Shown here piece after piece: positions 50,195 through 60,077 of a stretch of 64,000 nucleotides of DNA. The stretch comes from Flavobacterium luteolum. Lineage in GTDB: Bacteria > Bacteroidota > Bacteroidia > Flavobacteriales > Flavobacteriaceae. The stretch spans positions 5,292,996 through 5,356,995 of the forward strand of contig NZ_CP114286.1 in the NCBI RefSeq assembly GCF_027111275.1, given 5' to 3'. The notes under the pieces were generated by a model. The model searched no databases and was not told where the DNA came from. It worked only from the letters and a program-made list of their open reading frames with translations. Within the stretch, counting starts at the first letter, position 1. Each line of letters starts with the position of its first letter. Both the position numbers and the translations under genes were made by a program.

Positions 50195-51784
50195 TTATTT
50201 TGTGTCCCACCAAAGTCTTGTTCCACCAGAGTCTGGACCTCCTAATTTAGAAACTCCATCTTCTACAGCCGCTTTGTTTGATGAGTACTCGTTTGTCGTG
50301 TAAATAATTCTTTTCATCAAAGATTTTCCAACTCCAGCATCTGGATTATCAGTGTTTAAAACTGGATAGATTACTTTAGCATCGCTTCTTCTTAAATCTG
50401 CCCAAGCTTCCCAAGATTCTGGGAAAATTGCTAAGTATTTCTGTACTGCAATTTGAGTTCTTTGATCAGCAGTAGATGCAGACCATGCAACTGGCAATTT
50501 AACTGGAATATCTTGTAAATCTAAAGTTGGATATACGGTCAAAATGTTTGGCAATGTTGGCAATGATGTTCCTGCAATGTAAGCGTTAACGTCAGCTGCT
50601 TCTGTAATTCCCCATTGTGCAAGCGATAATCTAATACCTGTTTCATACAAAGTTTTAGCATCTGCTCCCATATTCCATCCATTTAAAGCTCCTTCTGCTC
50701 TACTTAAATAGTTTTCTGAAGCCATGAAGATTTCAATGTTTTTAGTTTCGCTAAGTGTGTTATTAGGACCATTTCCTAAAACATTATTGTTGAATTTAGA
50801 GAATTCAGTAGTTCCGAATTGATCTTCTAAACCTCCAACTGGATTTCCTCTGTACACTCCTGAAGCAATTGGCGCAAACCATTTAGCTAAACGTGGATCG
50901 TTGTAACCAACTAAGATACTTTCCATAGAAGATGTCATTACATAACCCCAGCTGTTTACAATCATATTTAAATTGTTTGGCGTAATGTTACTTGCCTTAA
51001 AGAATGCACTTTGATCATTTGTCTGCATAACTCCAGCAGCAACCGCAGCTTCAGCCTGAGTTTTTGCATTTGCAGGATCTTTATCAGAAATTCTTAAAGC
51101 CAAACGTAATCTCATACTGTTTCCAAAGATTCTCCATTTGTCAACACTTCCTGCATAAACTCTATCATTTGGGGCAAGAGAAGCAACTGAAGTTGCAGAA
51201 GTAGAAGTTAATGTTGCATTTGCTTCGTCCAATAATTTAAAGAAATCTGCATAAATAAATTCTACGCTATCGTAAGGAACTTTATCTTTTCCGTTACCAG
51301 CTTCAGTATAAGGAATTGGTCCGTAAGCATCAACCATTTGGTTGTACATGAAAACCTTCCAGATTTTAAGAACAGCTGTAGCTTCTGCATTTCCTTGAGA
51401 TGCTTTAAAAGCATTTGATAAGGCTGGAGCCGCAACAGTATAAAATCTTGTCCATCCTCTACCTTCATATCCATTTACGAAAGCATTTCTTTCTGTTCCG
51501 TATCCACAGTTTAAGTAATGGATAAAAGTTGAAGATAAAATACCTGTAGCAATACCCCAAGTACCTTGATCATCTATACCTGATGGTGATGAATAAGAAC
51601 CATTGTGGATACCTGCGTACAATGCAGATGCAAATGCAGGGCCTGCCAATGTAGCATCTAACTGATCTTCAGTCAACGAATTAGGGTCTTTGTTTATTTC
51701 ATCAAAATCGCCAGTACAGCTTGATAAAATCGAAACTGCCATTAATGCAACTCCTAATGTTTTTATTTTAAAACTATATTTCAT
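50195..51784 (-). CDS. SusD/RagB-type surface lipoprotein of the glycan locus
   Basis: This 529-residue lipoprotein (lipobox LSSC, Cys 23) begins its mature part with TGDFDEINKDPNS and ends with GGTRLWWDTK, both typical of the SusD-like_2 group. The long helical central region (NSMRLRLALRISDKDP) is as expected. It forms the lid of the SusC channel and binds oligosaccharide at the surface. The partner gene is 16 bases upstream. The sequence is clearly different from the SusD of the phosphorus locus, so the two systems handle different ligands. Confidence 0.94.
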   Translation of the reverse strand: MKYSFKIKTLGVALMAVSILSSCTGDFDEINKDPNSLTEDQLDATLAGPAFASALYAGIHNGSYSSPSGIDDQGTWGIATGILSSTFIHYLNCGYGTERNAFVNGYEGRGWTRFYTVAAPALSNAFKASQGNAEATAVLKIWKVFMYNQMVDAYGPIPYTEAGNGKDKVPYDSVEFIYADFFKLLDEANATLTSTSATSVASLAPNDRVYAGSVDKWRIFGNSMRLRLALRISDKDPANAKTQAEAAVAAGVMQTNDQSAFFKASNITPNNLNMIVNSWGYVMTSSMESILVGYNDPRLAKWFAPIASGVYRGNPVGGLEDQFGTTEFSKFNNNVLGNGPNNTLSETKNIEIFMASENYLSRAEGALNGWNMGADAKTLYETGIRLSLAQWGITEAADVNAYIAGTSLPTLPNILTVYPTLDLQDIPVKLPVAWSASTADQRTQIAVQKYLAIFPESWEAWADLRRSDAKVIYPVLNTDNPDAGVGKSLMKRIIYTTNEYSSNKAAVEDGVSKLGGPDSGGTRLWWDTK

Positions 51785-51800
51785 GATATCTCTTTTTTAA

Positions 51801-54800
51801 TTAAAATCCGAATTTAACATTCACTCCATAATCTCTCGTCGATGGAATGTTGAAAGATTCTATCCCTTGTAAGTTACCTGTACCTGCTCCTGCTTCTGGA
51901 TCAAAGTATTTCGCTTTGTTTAAGAAGAAGAATAAATTTCTACCTACTAATGAGAAATCAACGCTTGTAAATCCTGAATTGCCCAATAAGCGTTTTGGCA
52001 TTGAGTAACCAAAAACAAGCTCTCTTAATCTGATGTTTGTTGCATCATAAATAAATGGCTCTGCAATTGGAGTTCTTTGACCGATAGCTGTCCAGTATTG
52101 TTCAGCATTGATGCTTGTTGTGTTTGGAGAGTAAGTTCCGTTTCCGTTAGCTACAACACCATCTACAATGATTCCGCCATTTCTTCCTGCTAAAGTAATA
52201 TCGCTAACCCCTAAACCAGCTTGTCTAGCTTGAGTGTATGAAATAACTTCACCACCAATTCTAAAGTCAACCAAGAAGCTTAAAGAGAAATCTTTGTATT
52301 TAAAGTTGTTTTTGAAACCTGCAGTCCAATCTGGATTAAAGTTACCAGCACGAACATCAAAACCATTTGTCGCTAATGGAATACCAGCACTGTTTACAAT
52401 GATGTTTCCGTTTGGATCTCTTTGGAAACCTTTGATGTATAAATCACCATATTCACCACCAACAACCACTTTGCTTCTCACTAAACGTCCTTCACCAAGA
52501 ACTAATTCATCTCTTCCTTCAAAGATAGATTTTACTTTAGATTTATAAGAAGCGTAGTTTGCTGTAATATCCCAAGTAAAGTTTTCTGTTTGGATTGGAG
52601 TTGCAGTAAGCGTAAGCTCGATACCTTTATTTTCAATATCTCCACCATTTACGATCGCTCTAGAATATCCAGAAGGTTCTGGTGTATTGATGTAGAAAAT
52701 TTGGTTATTGGTTAAAGTATTGAAATATGTGAAATCTAAACCTAAACGATTGTTGAAAAATCTAACATCGGCACCAAACTCTGTAGAAGAAGAAATCTCT
52801 GGTTTTAAGTTTGGATTTGCTTTTGTGCTTTGTCCGTATAGCATACCACCGTTTCCTCCAATGTATGAGAATCTTTGCTGTGTTTGATAAGGATCTGTAT
52901 CGTTACCCACTTGTGCATAAGAAGCTCTTAATTTAGCAAAGCTAATTACTTCAGGTAATGTAACCATATCTGAAATTACAGCAGAAAGTCCGAAAGATGG
53001 ATAGAAATAATCTTGAGGCAAAGTAGAAGACCAGTCATTTCTAGCTGTTAAGTCTAAGAATAAATAGTTTCTGAAACCAATTTGACCAAATCCGTAAACA
53101 GAATTGATTCTTTTTTCTGAAGCTGTAGACGTAGATTGAACTGTTTGAACGTTTGATAACGCAAAGAAGTTTCTTTTACTTAAAACACCGCCAGAATTTA
53201 AAGCTGAACTATTTTGCTGCAATGAACTCGCACCTGCATTAAGGCCAACAGAGAAATCTCCGAATTTTTCGTTGTAAGAAAGTAAAGCATCAATGTTTAA
53301 TTCGCTTACTGTCTCATAAGATTCGCTATAAGAACCCATGTTACTGTTGAAAGCTGCTGTAGCATATCTGTTTCTTACGTTTTTGTTTGTCATTTGATCT
53401 AAACCAGCTCTACCTTGCAAGCTTAACGTTTTTGTAAACTCATATTTAAGAGAAGCTAAACCAATAAATCTATTTCTTTTATCTGTACGAGCATCATCTC
53501 TCAAAGCAGACCAGAATGGGTTTCCGCCAGGAGCTCCAGTTTCATCTAGGAAATAGTTTACTTGTCTTTGTCCTGCAGCGTCAAAATATTCGAAATCTTT
53601 GTAATCGTTGTAAGCAATACTACGAGGCAATAAATAAGCAGATGTTCCAATAGACTCTTCACCCGTTCTCAATAAGTTATCGATATCTTGAACGATGTAG
53701 TTTGTTTTAGCATCTAAAGTTAATTTATCTGTAATCTTGCTTGTCAATCTTAAGTTAAGATTGTGTCTGTCCATTTGGTTTCCACCCACAATACCTTCAG
53801 CACGTGTGTTAGTATAAGAGAAATAACCTTGTGCTTTTTCGTTACCAGCTGTAACTGTCAAAGTGTTTGCTAAGTTATATCCTGTTTTGTAGAAATCAAT
53901 AACGTTGTTTTTCTGTGGAGAATAGCTTTGTGTAGCTGGTCCAGCATAATTTGGATTACGAACCAACTGCCATGCAGATACCTGACGTCCGTCTAAAGGT
54001 GCACCCCAGCTTGAGCTTGAGTTAGAAACATAATTTCCGTTTGTTCCTTGACCGTATTCGTTTTGCAAGTTCATCAAATTATAAGCAGAAGAAGCCATAA
54101 AGTTAGATGATAACGAAACCGAAGTTTTTCCAGCTTTACCCGATTTAGTTGTAATTACGATTACACCATTTGATGCTCTAGAACCATAAAGAGCAGCTGC
54201 AGATGGTCCTTTAAGAACAGTCATCGAAGCAATGTCTTCTGGGTTAATGTTAGAAATACCATCAGGTTGTGTAGTTCCTCCTGTATCAATATCAGGATTT
54301 GTATTTGTTGTTCCGTTAGAAATTGGCACACCATCTACTACGTAAAGAGGCTGGTTGTTTCCATTTAACGATCTGTTACCTCTTAAAGTAATTCTAGAAG
54401 AAGAACCAACACCATTTGAAGTAGTTGAGAAGTTAAGACCTGCAACTTTACCAGAAAGTGAGTTGGCAACGTTTAATGATCTTGCTTCAGATAACTCGTC
54501 TACAGAAACGTTTTGTGCAGAATACGTAATGGCTTTTTTCTCTCTTTTAATACCAAGAGCGGTAACCACTACTTCTCCTAACTGCTGCGTATCTGGGCCA
54601 AGAGTTACATTAATTGTAGATTGTGATCCCACAGCAACTTCTTTTGTAGCAGATCCTACATAAGTAAAAACTAAAACTGCTGATTGATTTGGAACACTAA
54701 TACTGTACTTACCATCAAAATCTGTTGAAGCACTTGTTTTAGTTCCTTTAACAATAATATTTGCTCCAGGAATCGGAATCCCGCTTTGAGCATCTGTTAT

Positions 54801-54887
54801 CGTTCCTTTTACTGTTGTCTGCGCTTCTAGGGCTTGAAACCCAAAAAGGCATATGACAAACAGTAATTTTAGTACGTTTTTAATCAT
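51801..54887 (-). CDS. SusC/RagA TonB-dependent transporter of the glycan locus
   Basis: This 1028-residue outer-membrane importer has a signal peptide (about 1-22), a carboxypeptidase-regulatory-like domain (KGTITDAQSGIPIPGANIIVKG), a plug with the VVTALGIKREKK SusC box and a large barrel ending STRDYGVNVKFGF. In contrast to the SusC at 19366, it has no STN domain and no sigma/anti-sigma pair nearby, so it must be controlled differently. No regulator gene for this locus is visible within the window. It imports oligosaccharides released by surface enzymes. Confidence 0.95.
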   Translation of the reverse strand: MIKNVLKLLFVICLFGFQALEAQTTVKGTITDAQSGIPIPGANIIVKGTKTSASTDFDGKYSISVPNQSAVLVFTYVGSATKEVAVGSQSTINVTLGPDTQQLGEVVVTALGIKREKKAITYSAQNVSVDELSEARSLNVANSLSGKVAGLNFSTTSNGVGSSSRITLRGNRSLNGNNQPLYVVDGVPISNGTTNTNPDIDTGGTTQPDGISNINPEDIASMTVLKGPSAAALYGSRASNGVIVITTKSGKAGKTSVSLSSNFMASSAYNLMNLQNEYGQGTNGNYVSNSSSSWGAPLDGRQVSAWQLVRNPNYAGPATQSYSPQKNNVIDFYKTGYNLANTLTVTAGNEKAQGYFSYTNTRAEGIVGGNQMDRHNLNLRLTSKITDKLTLDAKTNYIVQDIDNLLRTGEESIGTSAYLLPRSIAYNDYKDFEYFDAAGQRQVNYFLDETGAPGGNPFWSALRDDARTDKRNRFIGLASLKYEFTKTLSLQGRAGLDQMTNKNVRNRYATAAFNSNMGSYSESYETVSELNIDALLSYNEKFGDFSVGLNAGASSLQQNSSALNSGGVLSKRNFFALSNVQTVQSTSTASEKRINSVYGFGQIGFRNYLFLDLTARNDWSSTLPQDYFYPSFGLSAVISDMVTLPEVISFAKLRASYAQVGNDTDPYQTQQRFSYIGGNGGMLYGQSTKANPNLKPEISSSTEFGADVRFFNNRLGLDFTYFNTLTNNQIFYINTPEPSGYSRAIVNGGDIENKGIELTLTATPIQTENFTWDITANYASYKSKVKSIFEGRDELVLGEGRLVRSKVVVGGEYGDLYIKGFQRDPNGNIIVNSAGIPLATNGFDVRAGNFNPDWTAGFKNNFKYKDFSLSFLVDFRIGGEVISYTQARQAGLGVSDITLAGRNGGIIVDGVVANGNGTYSPNTTSINAEQYWTAIGQRTPIAEPFIYDATNIRLRELVFGYSMPKRLLGNSGFTSVDFSLVGRNLFFFLNKAKYFDPEAGAGTGNLQGIESFNIPSTRDYGVNVKFGF

Positions 54888-55050
54888 ATTAGTTGTTTTT
54901 TTAGAGTTAATAACATGTTAAACTTAAGAATACATTCTGTTAACAAAATATAATTTCGACAAATGACAATTTTGAAAAGGTGTTGGTAAATCTTAAGCGT
55001 TTTATTGAAAGAAAACGTTTTCATTTGTAATCTTACTCTGCCTTAAATTA

Positions 55051-55088
55051 AAAGGCCAAATTCTATTATTGAATAGAATTTGGTCTTT
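55051..55088. terminator. Second hairpin upstream of susC
   Basis: The 17-base arms at 55051-55067 and 55072-55088 (core CCAAATTCTATT) pair with one G-T wobble around a 4-base loop. It lies between the GH3 terminator and susC, about 165 bases before the susC ATG. It may act as a backup terminator for the enzyme operon. Confidence 0.55.
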
Positions 55089-55114
55089 TATAATTGTATT
55101 CATTTTTTTAAAGT

Positions 55115-55143
55115 AAAAACGCCGAAAAATCTTCGGCGTTTTT
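55115..55143 (-). terminator. Intrinsic terminator of the glycosidase operon
   Basis: AAAAACGCCGAA (55115-55126) pairs with TTCGGCGTTTTT (55132-55143) around a 5-base loop, and on the minus strand the stem ends in five T. It lies directly after the GH3 stop codon and separates the enzyme genes from susC. Confidence 0.88.
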
Positions 55144-55149
55144 TAGTTT

Positions 55150-57810
55150 TTAGTTCAAAACCTTGAATTTAGTTTTAAGTAAATCGGTCGAATTTCCACC
55201 AACCATCACTTCAAAATCTCCAGGCTCTACAACGCGCTTCATTTCTCTGTTCCAAAGAGATAGCTCATCTGGTGTAAGTGTAAACTCAACAGTTGTAGTT
55301 TCACCTTTTTTGATATTTAATCTTTTGAATCCTTTTAATGTTTTTTCAGGAGTTGTTACTGAACTGTAAACATCATTAATGTACAACTGAACTACTTCGT
55401 CTCCGTCTCTGTCTCCGACGTTTTTAACATCAACAGAAACTTTTACTTCTCCGTTTGGTTTAATTTCAGTAGTATTTAGTTTTAAATTAGAATATTCAAA
55501 CTTCGTATAACTCAATCCGTAACCGAATGAATATAACGGATGCTCGCTTTCTGCTACATATTTATGAATCGCAGATGGTTTTTGGTTATAATATATCGGT
55601 AACTGCCCAACCGATTTCGGAACTGTAATTGGCAATCTTCCACCTGGATTATAATCTCCAAATAAAACATCAGCAACCGCTCTACCTCCTAATTCACCTG
55701 GAAACCATCCTTCTAAAACTGCTGGAATATTTTCAGCAATCCAATTTGTAGAAAGCGGACGACCGTTTAACAACACACAAACTACTGGAGTTCCCGTTTT
55801 TTGAATCTCTTCAATCAATTGCTGTTGGATTCCAAATAAGTCTAAAGAAGCAACATCTCTGTTTTCTTCTACCAATTCGTTAGATTCTCCTAAAACCACA
55901 ATCGCAACATCTGCTTTTTTAGCCGCTTCGATTGCTGGCTGTAAGTTTACTTTTTCTAAATTCCAACGGAAATGAGCTCTGGCTCCCCAGCCTCCTTCCC
56001 ACATTTCAATGCGGACTTTGTACTTTTTACCTTTTTCGATATTTTTTGGAGTTGTAACCATACTTGTCGCTCCCTTTGTCCAATTGTCAATTACCAATTG
56101 ATCATCAATGTACATTCTAATTCCATCATCAGAACTTAAACCTAACCAGCCGTCAAGAGCTTGATCAGATTTTAAGAATCCTGTCCATCTGATAGAAAAA
56201 TCATCCACATTCACACCATCACCAGGTGCCCAAGGCCAGTCAAATTCTAACTGACTGTCGATACGAGTCAATGCAGGATTTCCTTCTAGATTTCTGTTGT
56301 TGAAATATTCTCCTTTTAATCCGTTTTGAGATTCGTCTGGAGTAAATAAATATTTAGATGGAATAATCTGTCCTTTTACAATCAACGGAACTCCTTCTTC
56401 ATAAACTACATTTGCCGTTTTTCCAACCAATTCCTTAACTCCTTCGAAAACCGTCATTCCAACACTGTTTTTTGGAGCATAACCTCCCAATCTTGAAGCA
56501 TTTGCATTTGGTCCGATAACCGCAATATTTTTTAAGTTTTTGCTTAAAGGCAAAATATTGTTCTCATTTTTCAATAAAACCATCGATTTTTGAGCTGCTT
56601 CTAAAGCAACTGCTTGATTTTCTGGAGTATGAAAACGCTCTTTAATCAAGTTTTTATCTGTGTACGGATTTTCAAATAATCCTAATAAAAATTTCAAACG
56701 TAAAACTGCTCCCGCTGCACGGTCAATGTTTTCCATTGTCAATTTTTTTTCATTAACTAATTCAATGACTGTATTTTGCCAGAATTCGTTCGAAAAATCA
56801 TAAAACTGCATATCAACACCAGCCGAAACCGCTTCTCTAATAGCATCTTTTGGAGAATCAGCCACTTTGTGAGTGGTCTGAATGTATTTAATAGCTCCTA
56901 AATCTGAAACTACAAGGCCTTTAAAACCCCATTCTTTTCTCAAAACATCCGTCAATAACCAATGATTGGCCGCACAAGGAATTCCGTCTAACTCAGAATA
57001 AGCACACATTGTTCCTAACGCACCACCTTTTCTAAATGCCTTTTCGAAAGATGGCAAATGATCTTCTCTTGCAGAACGTTCTCCAACCAAAATCGGCGAA
57101 GAATTTCCTCCCGCCTGTGGAATACCGTGAACGGCAAAATGTTTAGGCTCAGCAATAATAGAACGATCCGATTTTAAATCATCTCCCTGCATTCCTTTAA
57201 TAAAAGCCAAACCAATTTCGCTGTTTAAGAAAGCATCTTCACCAAAAGTTTCAGCAACACGTCCCCATCTTGGTTCGCGTCCTAAATCTAAGTTGGGTCC
57301 AAAACCGAAATGAACTCCATGAGCTCTGGCTTCCATACCAATTACTTTTCCGACTTTGTCCATCGTAGCGATATCCCAAGTTGCTCCAAGACCAATGTTC
57401 ATTGGGAAAGCGGTACTTCCTTCGTCTAAATAACCATGAAGCATTTCACACATAATCAAAGCTGGAATTCCCCAACGGTTTCCTTTAATTACATTGGTCT
57501 GTAAATCATTGATCATTTTTGCCGAACGCGGATACAAATCATGAATCGCTCCAATTCCTAATTTTCCGATTTTTTCTGCTGATTTAGATTTAGCAAAATC
57601 TTCTTTCTCTTTAAAAAAATCTCCTCTATACATATCCATCTGACGCACTTTTTCTTCAAGTGTCATACGGCTTAGCAAATCTTGAACTCTTTCTTCTACT
57701 GGTAATTTTGCATCCTGATATGGATACTTTTTCTGGGCGTGGATCTGGTTTAAAAAACCAACAGCCATTACAAAAATAATGGCCGTTTTTCTCATTCTTA
57801 ATTGTAACAT
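55150..57810 (-). CDS. GH3 beta-glycosidase with PA14 domain
   Basis: This 886-residue protein has a signal peptide (about 6-26). An alternative ATG at 57795 would begin exactly at MRKTAIIF. The N-terminal TIM barrel (about 35-385) has the KHF motif (223-225) and the catalytic nucleophile Asp 303 in VVSDLGAI. The C-terminal sandwich (from VIGPNAN, about 431) is interrupted by a PA14 domain (about 495-630), and a fibronectin-III-like domain ends the protein. It removes terminal beta-linked sugars (glucose, xylose or similar). In an N-glycan setting a beta-xylosidase role is attractive, but this cannot be read from the sequence. It is the last gene of the enzyme operon before a terminator. Confidence 0.93.
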   Translation of the reverse strand: MLQLRMRKTAIIFVMAVGFLNQIHAQKKYPYQDAKLPVEERVQDLLSRMTLEEKVRQMDMYRGDFFKEKEDFAKSKSAEKIGKLGIGAIHDLYPRSAKMINDLQTNVIKGNRWGIPALIMCEMLHGYLDEGSTAFPMNIGLGATWDIATMDKVGKVIGMEARAHGVHFGFGPNLDLGREPRWGRVAETFGEDAFLNSEIGLAFIKGMQGDDLKSDRSIIAEPKHFAVHGIPQAGGNSSPILVGERSAREDHLPSFEKAFRKGGALGTMCAYSELDGIPCAANHWLLTDVLRKEWGFKGLVVSDLGAIKYIQTTHKVADSPKDAIREAVSAGVDMQFYDFSNEFWQNTVIELVNEKKLTMENIDRAAGAVLRLKFLLGLFENPYTDKNLIKERFHTPENQAVALEAAQKSMVLLKNENNILPLSKNLKNIAVIGPNANASRLGGYAPKNSVGMTVFEGVKELVGKTANVVYEEGVPLIVKGQIIPSKYLFTPDESQNGLKGEYFNNRNLEGNPALTRIDSQLEFDWPWAPGDGVNVDDFSIRWTGFLKSDQALDGWLGLSSDDGIRMYIDDQLVIDNWTKGATSMVTTPKNIEKGKKYKVRIEMWEGGWGARAHFRWNLEKVNLQPAIEAAKKADVAIVVLGESNELVEENRDVASLDLFGIQQQLIEEIQKTGTPVVCVLLNGRPLSTNWIAENIPAVLEGWFPGELGGRAVADVLFGDYNPGGRLPITVPKSVGQLPIYYNQKPSAIHKYVAESEHPLYSFGYGLSYTKFEYSNLKLNTTEIKPNGEVKVSVDVKNVGDRDGDEVVQLYINDVYSSVTTPEKTLKGFKRLNIKKGETTTVEFTLTPDELSLWNREMKRVVEPGDFEVMVGGNSTDLLKTKFKVLN

Positions 57811-57825
57811 AGTTGTGTTGTGTGT

Positions 57826-60075
57826 TTAGTTTTGAATCACTTTAAGCTTTGTGCCATTCACAAAATCATCATGTGAAATAAAGAAAGTATTAAGTGATTT
57901 TCCGTTTAGCTCAATCGAATTGATTTTTCCGCCATTATTTTCTTGTCTTTCAATTACGACGCTTTCCTTTTTATAATATCTTGGATCTAATTTGATCGTC
58001 ACTCTATGAAACATTGGCGTTGTAATGGTGTAAATTGGATCTCCTGGCGATATTGGATAAATTCCCATCATCGAATACACTAACCAAGCCGACATAGTTC
58101 CTGTATCATCATTTCCTGGCAATCCTTTTGGTTCATTTTTGAAATATTCGCGAACCAATTTCTTTACCATATCCTGAGATTTATATTCTTCGCCTTTCAC
58201 ATAATTGAATAAATACGGATTGGCAATGTCTGGCTCGTTTGCCATATCAAATTGTTTAATATCAAAGATTTTCTGTAATTGTGCCGAAAAAGCTTGATCA
58301 CCGCCCATTAATTTCTTTAATCCGATAATATCGTGAGGAACCATAAAAGCATACTGCCAAGCATTTCCTTCGATAAAACCAACATTTTCTTCAAAATTAG
58401 CTCCAGAAGCAGGATCAAAAGGTTCGTACCATTTTCCATCAGGAGTTCTTGGACGAAGCAGATTTAAGTTTTTATCAAATAATTTTCTGTAGGATAATGA
58501 ACGTTCTTTAAAACGTTTTACATTGTCTTTGTCACCGAATTCGTTGGCCATAAGCGAAATAGAATAATCTGAAATATTGTATTCCTGAGTTGTAGAAACT
58601 GGGCCTTTATTGTCGGTTGTTAAATATCCTTTTTTGATATAATCTTTCAATCCAGGACGAAGCGGATTATTTTCAATATTATCTGCGCCTTTCAACATTG
58701 CATAATAGGCTTTATTAACATCATAATCACGAACTCCCCTCATGTAACTATCTGTAATTACAATACTTGCCGGGTCCCCAACCATGGTAAAAGTTTCAGT
58801 CGAATTCAGTTCCCATTTGGGTAACCAGCCGTTTTCATCAAACATAGTCAACATACTTTTTACCATATCAGATTGCTGTTTTGGATAAACCAAAGACATC
58901 AATGGATGTACATTTCGGTACGTATCCCACAAAGAAAATACGGTATAACGGGTGTCATCGGTTTTAGCAATTTTACTTCTTTTGATTACAGGATATTGTC
59001 CGTTAATATCATTTAAAGTATTTGGGTGAATTAAAGTGTGATACAAAGCTGTGTAGAAAATCGTATTGTCTTCTTTTGTACCGCCTTCAACCAAAATTTT
59101 AGACAATTCTTCGTTCCATTCGTGGTAGGTTTCTTTGTAAATTGCATCAAAAGATCTGTTACCAACCTCTTTTGCTAAGTTTTCACGAGCATTTTCGATA
59201 CTTACGTACGAAATTCCAATCTTCACTTCAACCGTTTCTTGTTTGTCGAATTTATAGGTGAAATAACTTCCAATACTATCACCTACTACGGTTTTAATGG
59301 TATTTTCCATTATTCTCGCTTTTCCGTTGTAACCCATCCATTGTGCTTCAACGCCGTTGTATTTTGCAGTTTTTTTCCAAACTCCAAATTTATGGGCAGG
59401 TTTAGAAAACTGAGCCACAAAATAAACCGGATAAGCATCTTCTGGACTGTTATAACAAAACGAACCAACAGATCGCATTCCTTCAATTTCTGTAGAAGAA
59501 ACCACTTTTATCATTGCTCCTTCTTCATTGGTTAATCCCAATCCAAGATTTAATAAAATATTAGATTGCCCTTTCGGGAAAGTGAATCTGCTCACGCCCA
59601 CTCGCTTTGAAGTGGTAAATTCTCCTTTAACTTTGTATTTGTCGATGTTTACGCTGTAATAAGCAGCTTTGGCAACTTCATTAGAATACGTTGAACCGTA
59701 TTTTAAATGATCGATTTCTACATTTCCAGTTGTTGGCATCAATAAAATAACACCCAAATCTGGACAGCCGACACCACTTAAATTCACCTGACTAAATCCT
59801 GTCAAAAAAGTATTTTCATTCACATACGGATTCGAAAGCCATTGGCTGTCTTTTTCCATAGGCGTATTTTTTACTCCAGCCACATTAAACGGGCTAATAC
59901 TCGCCATTCCGCGCGGAGCAATTGGTCCTGGAAAAGCCGCACCATAATTGGAAGTCCCAATAAACGGATTTACGAAATCGGCAGGTTCCTGCGCAAAAAT
60001 CGTAATGCTAAAAAACAGCATGCAAAAAATACATGCTGTTTGAAATTTGTTTGTATTTAAAACCATAGGTTTCAT
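57826..60075 (-). CDS. GH92 alpha-mannosidase
   Basis: This 749-residue protein has a signal peptide (about 1-29). GH92 hallmarks are clear: an N-terminal beta-sandwich (DFVNPFIGTSNYG), LPKWELNSTETFTMVGDPAS in the (alpha/alpha)6 barrel, and GNDDTGTMSAWLVYSMMGIYPISPGDP, the catalytic acid/base region. These calcium-dependent inverting enzymes remove alpha-1,2-, 1,3- or 1,6-linked mannose from N-glycans. It is encoded two bases after the GH29 gene and 15 before the GH3 gene, so it is in the same operon. It is the enzyme that points most directly to glycoprotein N-glycans as substrate. Confidence 0.95.
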   Translation of the reverse strand: MKPMVLNTNKFQTACIFCMLFFSITIFAQEPADFVNPFIGTSNYGAAFPGPIAPRGMASISPFNVAGVKNTPMEKDSQWLSNPYVNENTFLTGFSQVNLSGVGCPDLGVILLMPTTGNVEIDHLKYGSTYSNEVAKAAYYSVNIDKYKVKGEFTTSKRVGVSRFTFPKGQSNILLNLGLGLTNEEGAMIKVVSSTEIEGMRSVGSFCYNSPEDAYPVYFVAQFSKPAHKFGVWKKTAKYNGVEAQWMGYNGKARIMENTIKTVVGDSIGSYFTYKFDKQETVEVKIGISYVSIENARENLAKEVGNRSFDAIYKETYHEWNEELSKILVEGGTKEDNTIFYTALYHTLIHPNTLNDINGQYPVIKRSKIAKTDDTRYTVFSLWDTYRNVHPLMSLVYPKQQSDMVKSMLTMFDENGWLPKWELNSTETFTMVGDPASIVITDSYMRGVRDYDVNKAYYAMLKGADNIENNPLRPGLKDYIKKGYLTTDNKGPVSTTQEYNISDYSISLMANEFGDKDNVKRFKERSLSYRKLFDKNLNLLRPRTPDGKWYEPFDPASGANFEENVGFIEGNAWQYAFMVPHDIIGLKKLMGGDQAFSAQLQKIFDIKQFDMANEPDIANPYLFNYVKGEEYKSQDMVKKLVREYFKNEPKGLPGNDDTGTMSAWLVYSMMGIYPISPGDPIYTITTPMFHRVTIKLDPRYYKKESVVIERQENNGGKINSIELNGKSLNTFFISHDDFVNGTKLKVIQN

Positions 60076-60077
60076 TT

